A stretch of 64,000 nucleotides of DNA from Cellvibrio sp. (GTDB taxonomy: Bacteria; Pseudomonadota; Gammaproteobacteria; Pseudomonadales; Cellvibrionaceae). Where the stretch lies: the NCBI GenBank assembly GCA_016712405.1, contig JADJRD010000001.1, forward strand, positions 941,590 through 1,005,589. The letters run 5' to 3'. The translations under genes were made by a program, and so were the position numbers. Within the stretch, counting starts at the first letter, position 1. Each line of letters starts with the position of its first letter. Positions 1-8,830 of this stretch are shown here, piece after piece. The notes beneath the pieces were generated by a model. The model was given only the letters and a program-made list of their open reading frames with translations. It had not been told where the DNA came from and did no database searches.

Positions 1-190
1 TACTCACACCCCCTCCTAACCTCCCCCTTAGCAAGGGGGGAGGGAATGTTCCCCACTTTGAAAAAGGGGGGTTAGGGGGGATTTAAAATCTTCATAAAAT
101 TAACCATCTTAAATCCCTCCCCGCCTCCCTTTATTAAAGGGAGGAGCCAATCCCCCCTCCTTCTGGGAGAGGGTTAGGGTGAGGGGAAAG
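1..190. repeat. C/G-rich intergenic repeat cluster upstream of metE
   Basis: The stretch is made of short inverted C-rich and G-rich blocks. Positions 49-145 form one unit: a cccc...gggg hairpin, a ggttagggggg box, an AT-rich spacer and a second cctccctt/aaagggagg hairpin. The same unit recurs downstream of metE at 2791-2889. Related blocks occur at 8736-8813, 13852-13967, 18412-18460, 37850-37956 and 43871-43987. No gene is seen in 1-323 apart from the metE leader, which has an AAGGAA ribosome binding site at 311-316. Confidence 0.8.
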
Positions 191-323
191 TCCTGATGAG
201 GGCACATCCTACTCAAATTCTATTCATCTTTAAACTGAAAATAATCAGTTTGATTCATGCATGGTGATTTTTGCAGAATACTTGGGATGAATTTATTCCA
301 TGAACTGAAGAAGGAATCCCCTT

Positions 324-2738
324 ATGACCCACAAAATCATCGCCCACAATCTCGGCTTTCCACGTATTGGGGCTGATCGTGAACTGAAAAAAGCGCAAGA
401 AGCCTATTGGCGTGGTGACATAGACCAGGTTGAATTGAAGAAGATTGGTCAGGAATTACGTCGCCGTCATTGGCAACTGCAAGCGGATGCCGGTTTGGAT
501 TTAATCCCCACGGGTGATTTTGCTTGGTATGACCAAGTGCTCACTTTGTCTGCAACCTTGGGCAACATTCCTGCACGACATCGTAAAAACGTAAAGCTGC
601 AACATCACCATCTCGAAATCAATTCTGCTTGTTGCAATCATCACGATATTTCCGTGAATGAATTTTCACATCAGGCTTGTCGTGAAATCGATCTCGATAC
701 TTTATTTCGTGTAGCTCGTGGTCGCGCTCCAACAGGTAATGCAACTAGTGCATCGGATATGACCAAATGGTTTGATACCAACTATCACTACATAGTCCCG
801 GAGTTTCATCACGATCAAGAATTCGCGCTGAGTTGGCGACAAATTATTGAAGAAACAACCGAAGCCATTGCATTAGGTTATCAAGTTAAACCGGTAATTT
901 TAGGGCCGCTGAGTTATTTGTGGTTAGGCAAAGTCAAAGGTGTTGATTTTAATCGTTTGGATTTGCTCGACAAACTAATCCCAGTTTATCAAGCATTGCT
1001 GCAAGCCTTGGCCGAGACAGGTGCAACATGGATTCAAATTGATGAACCCATTTTGGTATTGGATTTACCTACCGAATGGAAGAATGCCTTTGAAAAAACT
1101 TATCACCGCTTGCAACACAAAAATCTGTCGATTTTATTAGCAACTTATTTTGGTGACCTGGAAGACAATGTCACAACGGCGATCAATTTACCGGTTGCCG
1201 GATTGCATATTGATTTGGTTCGTTCGCCAGAACAATTAGCAACAGTCATTGATCGTTTATCACCGCATAAGATTTTATCCTTGGGATTAGTTGATGGTCG
1301 TAACATCTGGAAAAATGATTTACAAAAATCATTGAATACAATTAAGACTGCACAAGAGAGGCTTGGAGATCGCTTATGGATTTCACCTTCCTGCTCTTTA
1401 TTGCACAGCCCGGTTGATTTGGATCTAGAAACAAAATTACCGACAGAAATTAAAAACTGGTTGGCTTTTTCCAAACAAAAAGTGCAGGAAGTGGTGACAT
1501 TAAAAACATTGATCGAACGGCCTTTTGATGCAATTGCACAAGAAGCATTGATATTCAGCAACCAGATAAAAGCCTCACGAACACATTCCAGCTTGATTCA
1601 CAATACTGAAGTTAAAAATCGCCTTGCGGCTGTCAAAGCTGAACATAGCCAACGCCAAACTGTTTTTGCAGAAAGAATTAAAAAACAACAAGCAAATTTT
1701 AATTTACCTCTGTTTCCAACGACGACTATTGGATCATTCCCGCAAACAGATAATATTCGCCGCACTCGTGCGGATTTTAAATCCGGAAAAATTAATTCAG
1801 TTGAATACGAAAATAGTATTCGCCAAGAAATTGCCGATTGCATCGCAAAACAAGAAACAATTGGTTTAGATGTATTAGTTCACGGCGAAGCTGAACGCAA
1901 TGACATGGTGGAATATTTTGGTGAACATTTAGCCGGTTATTGTTTTACTCAATTCGGATGGGTACAAAGTTACGGTTCACGCTGTGTAAAACCACCGATT
2001 ATTTATGGTGATGTTTATCGCACTCAAGCAATTACCGTGAATTGGGCTCGTTATGCACAATCATTGAGTAAAAAATTAGTGAAAGGCATGTTGACTGGAC
2101 CTATCACCATGTTGTTTTGGTCATTCGTTCGCGATGATCAACCGCGATCGACCACCGCAAAACAAATTGCATTGGCATTACGGGATGAAGTCATCGATTT
2201 GGAAGCAGCCGGAATTCAAGTGATTCAAATTGATGAACCTGCTATTCGCGAAGGTTTGCCACTGCGTGAAAAAGATCGAAAAGCTTATTTGAATTGGGCA
2301 GTAGAAGCGTTTGGTTTAACGGCAGCAGGTGTGCAAGATGAAACACAAATTCACACCCACATGTGTTATTCAGAATTCAACGATATCATCAGTAGTATTG
2401 CGGCTTTAGATGCGGATGTAATTACCATTGAAACTTCACGTTCTGATGGTGAATTATTGCAAGCTTTTGAAGATTTCCATTACCCGAATGATATAGGCCC
2501 AGGTGTGTATGACATACATTCGCCTAACATTCCGGAAACAAATCAAATGGTAAATCTGATTAAACGTGCTGCACGTGAAATTCCAATTGAACGTTTGTGG
2601 GTGAATCCTGATTGCGGATTAAAAACCCGTCGTTGGCCGGAAACAGAAGCGGCGTTGATTAGCATGGTTGAAACAGCGAAGGTTTTACGTGAGGAATATC
2701 AGATCCAACCCAAAACAGAATTAGTGTTGGAGAATTGA
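324..2738 (+). CDS. metE: Cobalamin-independent methionine synthase MetE
   Basis: Cytoplasmic zinc enzyme that moves a methyl group from 5-methyltetrahydropteroyl-triglutamate to homocysteine, the last step of methionine synthesis. The 804 residues span both halves of the family: an N-terminal barrel starting with HNLGFPRIG and a C-terminal catalytic barrel starting with TTTIGSFPQT near residue 470. The zinc ligands are present: His679 and Cys681 in HTHMCYSEF, a Glu in ITIETSRSDGE near 703 and a Cys in NPDCGL near 764. AAGGAA lies 7 bases before the ATG and fixes the start. No cobalamin riboswitch fits in the short leader. The gene stands alone between two copies of the same intergenic repeat, and no metR is adjacent. 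Confidence 0.97.
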   Translation: MTHKIIAHNLGFPRIGADRELKKAQEAYWRGDIDQVELKKIGQELRRRHWQLQADAGLDLIPTGDFAWYDQVLTLSATLGNIPARHRKNVKLQHHHLEINSACCNHHDISVNEFSHQACREIDLDTLFRVARGRAPTGNATSASDMTKWFDTNYHYIVPEFHHDQEFALSWRQIIEETTEAIALGYQVKPVILGPLSYLWLGKVKGVDFNRLDLLDKLIPVYQALLQALAETGATWIQIDEPILVLDLPTEWKNAFEKTYHRLQHKNLSILLATYFGDLEDNVTTAINLPVAGLHIDLVRSPEQLATVIDRLSPHKILSLGLVDGRNIWKNDLQKSLNTIKTAQERLGDRLWISPSCSLLHSPVDLDLETKLPTEIKNWLAFSKQKVQEVVTLKTLIERPFDAIAQEALIFSNQIKASRTHSSLIHNTEVKNRLAAVKAEHSQRQTVFAERIKKQQANFNLPLFPTTTIGSFPQTDNIRRTRADFKSGKINSVEYENSIRQEIADCIAKQETIGLDVLVHGEAERNDMVEYFGEHLAGYCFTQFGWVQSYGSRCVKPPIIYGDVYRTQAITVNWARYAQSLSKKLVKGMLTGPITMLFWSFVRDDQPRSTTAKQIALALRDEVIDLEAAGIQVIQIDEPAIREGLPLREKDRKAYLNWAVEAFGLTAAGVQDETQIHTHMCYSEFNDIISSIAALDADVITIETSRSDGELLQAFEDFHYPNDIGPGVYDIHSPNIPETNQMVNLIKRAAREIPIERLWVNPDCGLKTRRWPETEAALISMVETAKVLREEYQIQPKTELVLEN

Positions 2739-2900
2739 TTCCCTCCCCTTGGCAAGAATGCCATCCCCAATTTAATTATATAGGGAGTTATTCCCCACTT
2801 TAAAAAAGGGGGGTTAGGGGGGATTTAAAATCTTCGCAAATTTTCACCATCTTAAATCCCTCCCCCGCCTCCCTTTTTCAAAGGGAGGCGCTAGTCCCTG
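2739..2900. repeat. C/G-rich intergenic repeat downstream of metE
   Basis: Positions 2791-2889 repeat the unit seen at 49-145 in the same orientation. Both have ttccccacttt, a ggggggttagggggg box followed by atttaaaatcttc, then atcttaaatccctccc and the cctcccttt/aaagggagg hairpin. Only the AT-rich middle and a few hairpin bases differ. metE therefore lies between direct repeats about 2.7 kb apart. The hairpins could also work as a weak terminator for metE, but no clean T-tract follows. Confidence 0.8.
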
Positions 2901-2983
2901 CCAAAGAAGAAAGCAGTAGTAAATTTGTTTAATTCATCTCCAAAGAATATAGTAGTACGTATAAAAAAATAATTGGAGGCCAG

Positions 2984-3604
2984 ATGAAATTATTATCCCT
3001 GAACCAACGCCATCTACTCATGTTGATACTTACCATAATCACGCTGATTGTTTCCGGCATAAAACCTTATGATCGACCCACCTGGATTATGGAAATAGCG
3101 CCGGTATTAATTGCTATCCCCCTACTCTGGTTTACTTATCATCGATTTCAATTTTCGCATTTGGTTTATTGGTGTATTTTTTTGCACGCATTAATTTTAA
3201 TTGTGGGTGGCGCTTACAGTTATGCGCGAGTACCTGCTGGATTCGTTGTGCAAGATTGGCTTGATTTAACACGTAACCCTTATGACAAACTCGGGCATTT
3301 TTTTCAGGGGTTTGCACCGGCGTTGATTGCAAGAGAGATTCTATTGCGAAATAAAATTTTGCAAAAAGGCAAAATGTTGATGTTTATCGTTATTTGTATT
3401 GTGTTGGCGATCAGCGCAACTTATGAATTATTGGAATGGGCAGCAGCTATATCAATGGGGCAAGGTGCAGATGAATTTTTAGGAACACAGGGTGATGAAT
3501 GGGACTCGCAATCGGATATGTTTTTGGCGTTGATTGGCGCTGTGTGTGCGCTGATTTTTTTCAGCCGATTGCAGAATAAACAAATAGAAAAATTAAAATT
3601 ATAA
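2984..3604 (+). CDS. DUF2238 inner-membrane protein, YjdF-like
   Basis: A 206-residue polytopic membrane protein with about five to six hydrophobic segments (for example residues 10-27, 38-50, 60-78, 128-147 and 178-194). The DUF2238/YjdF signature is visible: NPYDKLGHFFQGF near residue 100, YELLEWAAA near 146 and FLGTQGDEWDSQSDM near 164. The conserved acidic and His residues on the loops suggest a metal site, but the molecular function of the family is unknown. GGAGG sits 7 bases before the ATG. It is followed by a palindromic repeat and then a convergent gene, so it is probably transcribed alone. Confidence 0.85.
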   Translation: MKLLSLNQRHLLMLILTIITLIVSGIKPYDRPTWIMEIAPVLIAIPLLWFTYHRFQFSHLVYWCIFLHALILIVGGAYSYARVPAGFVVQDWLDLTRNPYDKLGHFFQGFAPALIAREILLRNKILQKGKMLMFIVICIVLAISATYELLEWAAAISMGQGADEFLGTQGDEWDSQSDMFLALIGAVCALIFFSRLQNKQIEKLKL

Positions 3605-3619
3605 ATAATTTGTGATGCT

Positions 3620-3684
3620 GTAGGGCTGGTCAAGACCCGCGTGCACTTGCGAGAATCTCAAACGCGGGTCTTGACCCGCCCTAC
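3620..3684. repeat. Palindromic intergenic repeat, GTAGGGC/GGGTCNNGACCC type
   Basis: The sequence starts GTAGGGC and ends GCCCTAC. It contains two shorter palindromes, gggtcaagaccc-like on the left (with one base variant) and gggtcttgaccc on the right. The whole can fold into one long hairpin or two small ones, as REP/BIME elements do. A second copy at 15478-16944 is split by the IS110-type insertion. Confidence 0.8.
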
Positions 3685-3691
3685 CCAAACA

Positions 3692-4526
3692 TCAATTGAC
3701 TTTAATCAACCTTGCACGCAATTGTCGCAAACTGGCTTTCACACTACGCGCATTTTCTGGCCCATGCGTAACATTAATTTATGAGTTTGCGGCAATTGTT
3801 CCAATGCTGGATCAGCATATTGATAAAACACTTTTGGACGCAACAATAATAAATCACCCTGAATATCCGGCGCTGCCAGAATATTATCAATTGCACCAAT
3901 CAACACTGAATGAAAATTCTTTTCTTCAATCCTAATTCACGAAAGGCTTCTTCCAGCAATGGATAATAACGTTTATATAAATTTACTGCCGCATCACTAT
4001 CAATCAATGCCAAGGCATGAACATAAGGCTCATAACGCGCAAAGTTTTTGTTGTCAATTCGATCTTGAGAAACTTCATTTCCATCAACCATAACACTAAA
4101 GGTTTCTACCAAGAACGGTGGTGGTGGCGAAACCACAGGGCGATACTCATGAACCACTTTTCCTTCTTGAATACTGTTGACTGCCAACACAAATTTACGA
4201 ATCAACTCATCCGATACCAATAGCCCCAACAAACTTTCAGAACCTAAAGATTTTAAATTTTCCAGCAATGTTGAATGGCTGTTGTTCAATGCCGGCAATG
4301 GCTCTACTTCAACCACAGTTTGAGGCGGCTCATATTCTTGCAATGGAACAGGTTCAGGCTCTTTCACTGGCTCTACAACGACTGCAGGTTTAGTTATTTT
4401 CTTTTCTGGAATATTGGTATCACCTGGCTTCAACAGAAAATAAGCCAAACCTATCAACGCTAATACCAACAATATCCAAACGACCAAATTGCCTGATTTT
4501 CGCGGTACCCTGGCATTATCATTCAT
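3692..4526 (-). CDS. DUF3014 domain protein, interrupted by two frameshifts
   Basis: The uninterrupted frame runs from 4526 to a stop at 3900 and gives 208 residues: an N-terminal membrane anchor (residues 13-32), a Pro/Glu/Val-rich linker and the start of a DUF3014 domain ending in LGLKKRIF. Past that point the family continues in another frame (FHSVLIGAIDNILAAPDIQG), then shifts again after LMLRMG to the final stop at 3692. Restoring one base near 3920 (AAGAAAAGAATTTTC) and one near 3760 (GGGCC) gives about 278 residues, as expected for the family. I read this as one gene with two indels, either sequencing errors or recent decay. Function is unknown; it looks like a periplasm-facing anchored protein. 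Confidence 0.7.
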
Positions 4527-4541
4527 AACGCTACTCCTGAA

Positions 4542-4733
4542 TTATTGAGATTGAGTTTTTAAATCCGGATTGGATTCTAATATGCTTATATTTTTCACAT
4601 CATCTTTTTCTATTTTATTGCCACTTCGATTATTGGTTTGTGTATCATATTCTTGCGCGCGCTTACGTAAACTGTCTTCACTTTCAAACAATCGATCAAA
4701 TTTCATTTTCGGCTTTTCCCATGAGCCTTTCAT
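4542..4733 (-). CDS. Small hypothetical protein
   Basis: A 63-residue hydrophilic, charged reading frame (MKGSWEKPKMKFDRLFESED...) between yhdP and the DUF3014 gene. All three are on the minus strand, with 15 bases to the next start. I do not recognise a family. An in-frame stop lies just upstream, so the start cannot be further out, and no strong ribosome binding site precedes it. The internal Met at residue 10 is an alternative start. Being co-directional and filling the gap makes it plausible, but it could be noncoding. Confidence 0.35.
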   Translation of the reverse strand: MKGSWEKPKMKFDRLFESEDSLRKRAQEYDTQTNNRSGNKIEKDDVKNISILESNPDLKTQSQ

Positions 4734-4775
4734 AGTGTAACTAATACTGGATACTTGATTAACTTGTTTTTTAAG

Positions 4776-7700
4776 TCACTTACTCACAAGATACACACCC
4801 ACTGCTGCCGGCAATCCGGTTACCAATGCGGTATACAAGGTAAAATTTCCTGCCACAGGCAAATTAGCGACTATGCGCGCATCTACGGTTTCTTCACGTA
4901 GATTCAAGGTGCCTGCCATTTGCAAATCACTTGACGGACTTCTAACGATTAATGGCTCAACAAAGGTCATAGTGCCGCGCTCGAAATTGACTTTGCCAGA
5001 AATTTCATCATAGGCCAATCCCGTTTTATAGAGATCTGTAAAATCCAATCTTAAACGCCTCGCTAATGAATCGAAATTCAATACCGACATTAACCTCAAC
5101 AATCCATCACCCGCTGTGGCATCCCGATGAAAGCGACCCTCAATCAACTTAAGCTCCAAAAGCCCTGCCACATCCACTAAATGAAAATTCTGGGGCGCCG
5201 ACAACCAATTAATATCCACCAGTATCTGTGCGGATTGGCTCTCAACCATTTCCGGTTTTTTCCAGTGCCGCAATACTTCAGCCATATTTTTTGTTGTTAA
5301 TTTTCCAACAAAACGACTTTGTTGCCCTGATTCTGTTGTCTGCCAAGATAATTCTGCACCCGCATCCAGTTTATCTTGATGATGAATTTCCATGCCACGA
5401 ATATTGCCTTTGATATTATCAAACAAAACACCCTGACCATTCGGTTTTATATCAAACTCTATTGATCCCCAATGCTCGGCATTGATAAACAACTCGCCCA
5501 CGGCAATATTAGCCAAGGGTAACTGACGCAGATCAAAATCCATTCTGGAATTTTTCCCTTTCCCCTCTGTAACAATGGAATCATTTTGTGCGGTTTCTAA
5601 AAACAGCTGTTGTAATTGCACTGACATTGGGAAATCAGGGTTATGAGGAATTAATACATCACCCGAAATTTTTGAGTTTTGCAAACCCAAATTCCAACCA
5701 TCTTCTTTACGCGTCGCCACCACTGACAAATTTTCGAATGTGACCGCACCCAATTGATAACGGCCTAATAATAATTGGGTTCTAAATGGCAATCCTGCAA
5801 CTTCATTCGATTCATTCAGTATCACTTGATGATCAGGTTGCTGATAATACTCTTGGTATTGTTCATATTGAGATTTGATTTTTTTCCATGCATTTAAATC
5901 GATTTCCGATATAAATCCAGACACTAAAAATTCTTCCCCATGCTTTCCATCATCAGAGACAAATGTTGCCTCTTCCGACAAAGCTATATTCGCATTCAAT
6001 AATCGCCCATTCTCTCCTCGCTTAAGACGAAATAAAGCATCCACTCTACCGTCATAAGTCGTTTGTATTTGAGAATAATTCGGCTGCAACCACAACTGGA
6101 AGTTAAACGATCGTTTGCTATTTGCTTTCTTACCGTAGGGCGCAGGCAAATTAACCGCCACACCCTCAAGTTGACTGGACAAATTAATTTCTGCAAAGGC
6201 CTCTTTTTTAAAATCAAAAGAAGATTGCAGAGCACCGCTATCCAACATCTCTTCATCAGTGGTCTTCCGGTTATGTTTTAACTCAACCGATAACTGATAA
6301 GGCAAGAGACCATTTAAAAATAACGCTTCGGGTCTTCGCGTCCATTTAGCCAAATCACGCGTATGTGCAGCTCCCGACACCTCAATTCTAGTTTTTCTTT
6401 CCCCTTCATTCTGAATCGATTTTAACTGCGCATTAATGTGCTGATTAAATAAATCACCTTGCAAATTTTCGCTCAACAAACCTGTCTTGTTGCTGTAACT
6501 AATCCGACCCGTCAAATCCGATAACTGTAAATTTAAATTTTGCAGATCAAATTGAGTCGGTTGAATATCAATTGCTATTTGTTGATGCGCGTCTTCATCA
6601 GGATTTTTTGTTCCCAAAGGCACAACCAGATTCAGTTCAGTATTAATCGCACCTGACATAAACCAGGAATCCATACTATTTCCTATATATCGACGCAGCG
6701 CTCCTTCCCTTAAAATCCGCAAACCATCACTGGCCGCACCATTCAGATTGGCTGTAATTGACAGCAAGGAACCTTGCCCATCTGATTTTGGATTAACGTC
6801 AACTCTGGCATTGTTTACATTAGTATCAAAAATTTTGGCGCTGGCCAGATTCGCTGCAACTTTCGCATTGTTGATAAATAGATGGCCCGAAACTTCTCTA
6901 AGCTGTGGCCAATCCGAATGATATGCCAGCTCTGCCTGATGCAAATTCATATCGAGCTGAACAGCACGAGCGAAAGGCTCTTTCAGATTAAGACTAGCCC
7001 GATAAATAAATCCAATATCCGTCACCTTTCCTGAATTATTATTTCCAATGCTGTCATCTAACCAATTCAATAATTTTTCAGATAAGGTTTTAGGCGTATA
7101 TTTTTTATATTGACTGGCAGGTAATTGTCGAGAGCCAATCTGCAAATACAAATCCATATTGTTCGTGCCTTTAAACCACGGGGTTGAAAGCCACATGTAG
7201 CCTGATGTTTGCTCATCACCATCAAAAAAGTTTAACCGACCACTGTTTACATAGACTTTGTTATTTTCTTTTTGTAAATGCCAAGCAACTTGACCAAACA
7301 AACGCTGATAAACCATAGGTTCAGTATAAACACCGGGGTAAAACATGCTAAAGCCATTTTGACTATCGATAGAAACAAAACCACCTTTTGCATTTACCTG
7401 TAAATAACCATCGACACCTGTTAAGGCTGGAGCTCCTTGCCATGCTGACACTTTGACTTTTTGAAGGTTCGTCGCCATTTTCCAATTTTTTGCACTCTGA
7501 TAAGGAAAAGTAATTTCCAAATTCGATAGAATTCCTTCAGGTTGCAAAGTTAACAAAGTTTGATGCAAACGTTCTTTTCCCAAAACGCCGGACCGCTCCA
7601 ATAATTGATGGGTTTTTTGCAAATCCAATTGATCCAAACGCAATTGTACTGACTGTCTAAATCCATTAGAGCTGGCAATTAAATTCATATTCTGAATATT

Positions 7701-8708
7701 TTCATTCGCCAATAATGCTGAAATTGATTGCAATCCCAAACTCCATTTGCCATCTCGCAACCAATGCCCTCTCAAATCTGACGAAAACTTGTCTAAAGCA
7801 ATATGTTGATTATTAATATCGAGTACAAGTCTTTGTAAATTTAATTGCCCAGCCAAATCAAATCCCTGTTTGTCCACAGAAGTTTCTGTCCATAATTTCG
7901 CGGAAACTTCTCCTTCGCTATTGATATGACTTTCTTGACCGCTTAATAAAAATGCAGTGGCAGCACGTAAAGGCTCACTGGTTGGAAATTGGTTAAGCTC
8001 TAGATACGCTTTTGCTTGCAGATTTTTTTGATCGCGGGGATCACCATTGGCTTCCAGCAATAAGACTAAACTTTTGGGTTTATTTTCGATATCCACTTGC
8101 AAAGAAAGTCGATGAAAATTATTTTTATTTTCCAGCAACAATCTAGGCGCCGTTAATTTCAGAATTTGACCGTCATTGAACGCAAACTGTAAATGCGTTT
8201 GTTTGATTGACAGGTGATGTGACAAAAGCAACATATCAACTAATGGATCAAATTTGGATGCCGTCCCTTCGCTTGAAGTATCCTGGCTTGGATTACTTGT
8301 GGTTAATCCTGAAACATGCCAGAAACCGTCATTCTTTTGCTGAAAAGAAATTTTGATTTTTTCAACACTTAAATCACTCCACACCAATCGGGCATTGGTG
8401 AGTGACCGAAGAATGTCCAAACGCAACATGGCGCGATCCATTTCAGCAATTTCGTGCCCTTCATTGCTTTGCAATTTCACACCACGAAGTTGTATGCCAG
8501 GCTTTAATCCTTTCCAATCAGCCTCTATTTTTTGAATGGTCACTTTTGCTTCAATACGCTCGGATAAATACTCCGCTATTGAATCTTGATAATCTTCTAA
8601 CAAATAAGAAAAGCTTCGACCTGACTGCACCAAAATAGCCAAAGAGATCAGCATCATGGCAATCAACAAATAAAACCATTTCACTAATCTACGTAATAAA
8701 CGCGTCAT
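4776..8708 (-). CDS. yhdP: YhdP family AsmA-like phospholipid transport protein
   Basis: A 1310-residue envelope protein with one N-terminal membrane segment (residues 13-30) followed by a very long periplasmic beta-rich region. The N-terminus (LLEDYQDSIAEYLS, then a KVTIQKIEADWKGLKPG block), the central DUF3971 region and the C-terminal AsmA_2-like part (VDARIVANLPVAGN) match YhdP. In Escherichia coli YhdP, TamB and YdbH are partly redundant bridge-like proteins that move phospholipids to the outer membrane. Length agrees with the family. It lies downstream of rng in the same direction, separated by a C/G-rich repeat, the usual mreBCD-maf-rng-yhdP order. No interruption is seen. Confidence 0.93.
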   Translation of the reverse strand: MTRLLRRLVKWFYLLIAMMLISLAILVQSGRSFSYLLEDYQDSIAEYLSERIEAKVTIQKIEADWKGLKPGIQLRGVKLQSNEGHEIAEMDRAMLRLDILRSLTNARLVWSDLSVEKIKISFQQKNDGFWHVSGLTTSNPSQDTSSEGTASKFDPLVDMLLLSHHLSIKQTHLQFAFNDGQILKLTAPRLLLENKNNFHRLSLQVDIENKPKSLVLLLEANGDPRDQKNLQAKAYLELNQFPTSEPLRAATAFLLSGQESHINSEGEVSAKLWTETSVDKQGFDLAGQLNLQRLVLDINNQHIALDKFSSDLRGHWLRDGKWSLGLQSISALLANENIQNMNLIASSNGFRQSVQLRLDQLDLQKTHQLLERSGVLGKERLHQTLLTLQPEGILSNLEITFPYQSAKNWKMATNLQKVKVSAWQGAPALTGVDGYLQVNAKGGFVSIDSQNGFSMFYPGVYTEPMVYQRLFGQVAWHLQKENNKVYVNSGRLNFFDGDEQTSGYMWLSTPWFKGTNNMDLYLQIGSRQLPASQYKKYTPKTLSEKLLNWLDDSIGNNNSGKVTDIGFIYRASLNLKEPFARAVQLDMNLHQAELAYHSDWPQLREVSGHLFINNAKVAANLASAKIFDTNVNNARVDVNPKSDGQGSLLSITANLNGAASDGLRILREGALRRYIGNSMDSWFMSGAINTELNLVVPLGTKNPDEDAHQQIAIDIQPTQFDLQNLNLQLSDLTGRISYSNKTGLLSENLQGDLFNQHINAQLKSIQNEGERKTRIEVSGAAHTRDLAKWTRRPEALFLNGLLPYQLSVELKHNRKTTDEEMLDSGALQSSFDFKKEAFAEINLSSQLEGVAVNLPAPYGKKANSKRSFNFQLWLQPNYSQIQTTYDGRVDALFRLKRGENGRLLNANIALSEEATFVSDDGKHGEEFLVSGFISEIDLNAWKKIKSQYEQYQEYYQQPDHQVILNESNEVAGLPFRTQLLLGRYQLGAVTFENLSVVATRKEDGWNLGLQNSKISGDVLIPHNPDFPMSVQLQQLFLETAQNDSIVTEGKGKNSRMDFDLRQLPLANIAVGELFINAEHWGSIEFDIKPNGQGVLFDNIKGNIRGMEIHHQDKLDAGAELSWQTTESGQQSRFVGKLTTKNMAEVLRHWKKPEMVESQSAQILVDINWLSAPQNFHLVDVAGLLELKLIEGRFHRDATAGDGLLRLMSVLNFDSLARRLRLDFTDLYKTGLAYDEISGKVNFERGTMTFVEPLIVRSPSSDLQMAGTLNLREETVDARIVANLPVAGNFTLYTALVTGLPAAVGVYLVSK

Positions 8709-8735
8709 TCAATATACTTCTTTTAAAATAAAACA

Positions 8736-8813
8736 GACCCCACCCTAACCCTCCCCTTGCCAGGGGAGGGAATATGCTCCTCCCCCTGGCAAGGGGGAGG
8801 TTGGGAGGGGGTC
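8736..8813. repeat. C/G-rich intergenic inverted repeat
   Basis: Two adjacent hairpins (ctccccttgccaggggag and cctccccctggcaagggggagg) lie inside outer arms gaccccaccctaaccctc and gggaggttgggagggggtc that also pair imperfectly. The whole is a nested palindrome of about 78 bases between rng and yhdP. It belongs to the same family as the elements at 37850-37956 and 18412-18460. Confidence 0.8.
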
Positions 8814-8830
8814 AAGCTTTTAATAATGTT

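Noticed and set aside
1..190. Regular C-rich/G-rich blocks could suggest a CRISPR array
   Set aside because: The blocks are inverted, unequally spaced and scattered singly through the window; there are no uniform spacers and no cas genes.
288..300. TGAATTTATTCCA upstream of metE resembles a MetR site (TGAANNNNNTTCA)
   Set aside because: It has one mismatch and lies only 24 bases before the start codon, downstream of where an activator site should be; no metR is adjacent.
190..323. Possible cobalamin or SAM riboswitch ahead of metE
   Set aside because: The unique leader is only about 130 bases and shows none of the conserved boxes or pseudoknot elements of these riboswitches.
3696..3935. Plus-strand frame of 79 codons after the palindromic repeat
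   Set aside because: It is the complement of the frameshifted 3' part of the DUF3014 gene, whose minus-strand translation fits the family.
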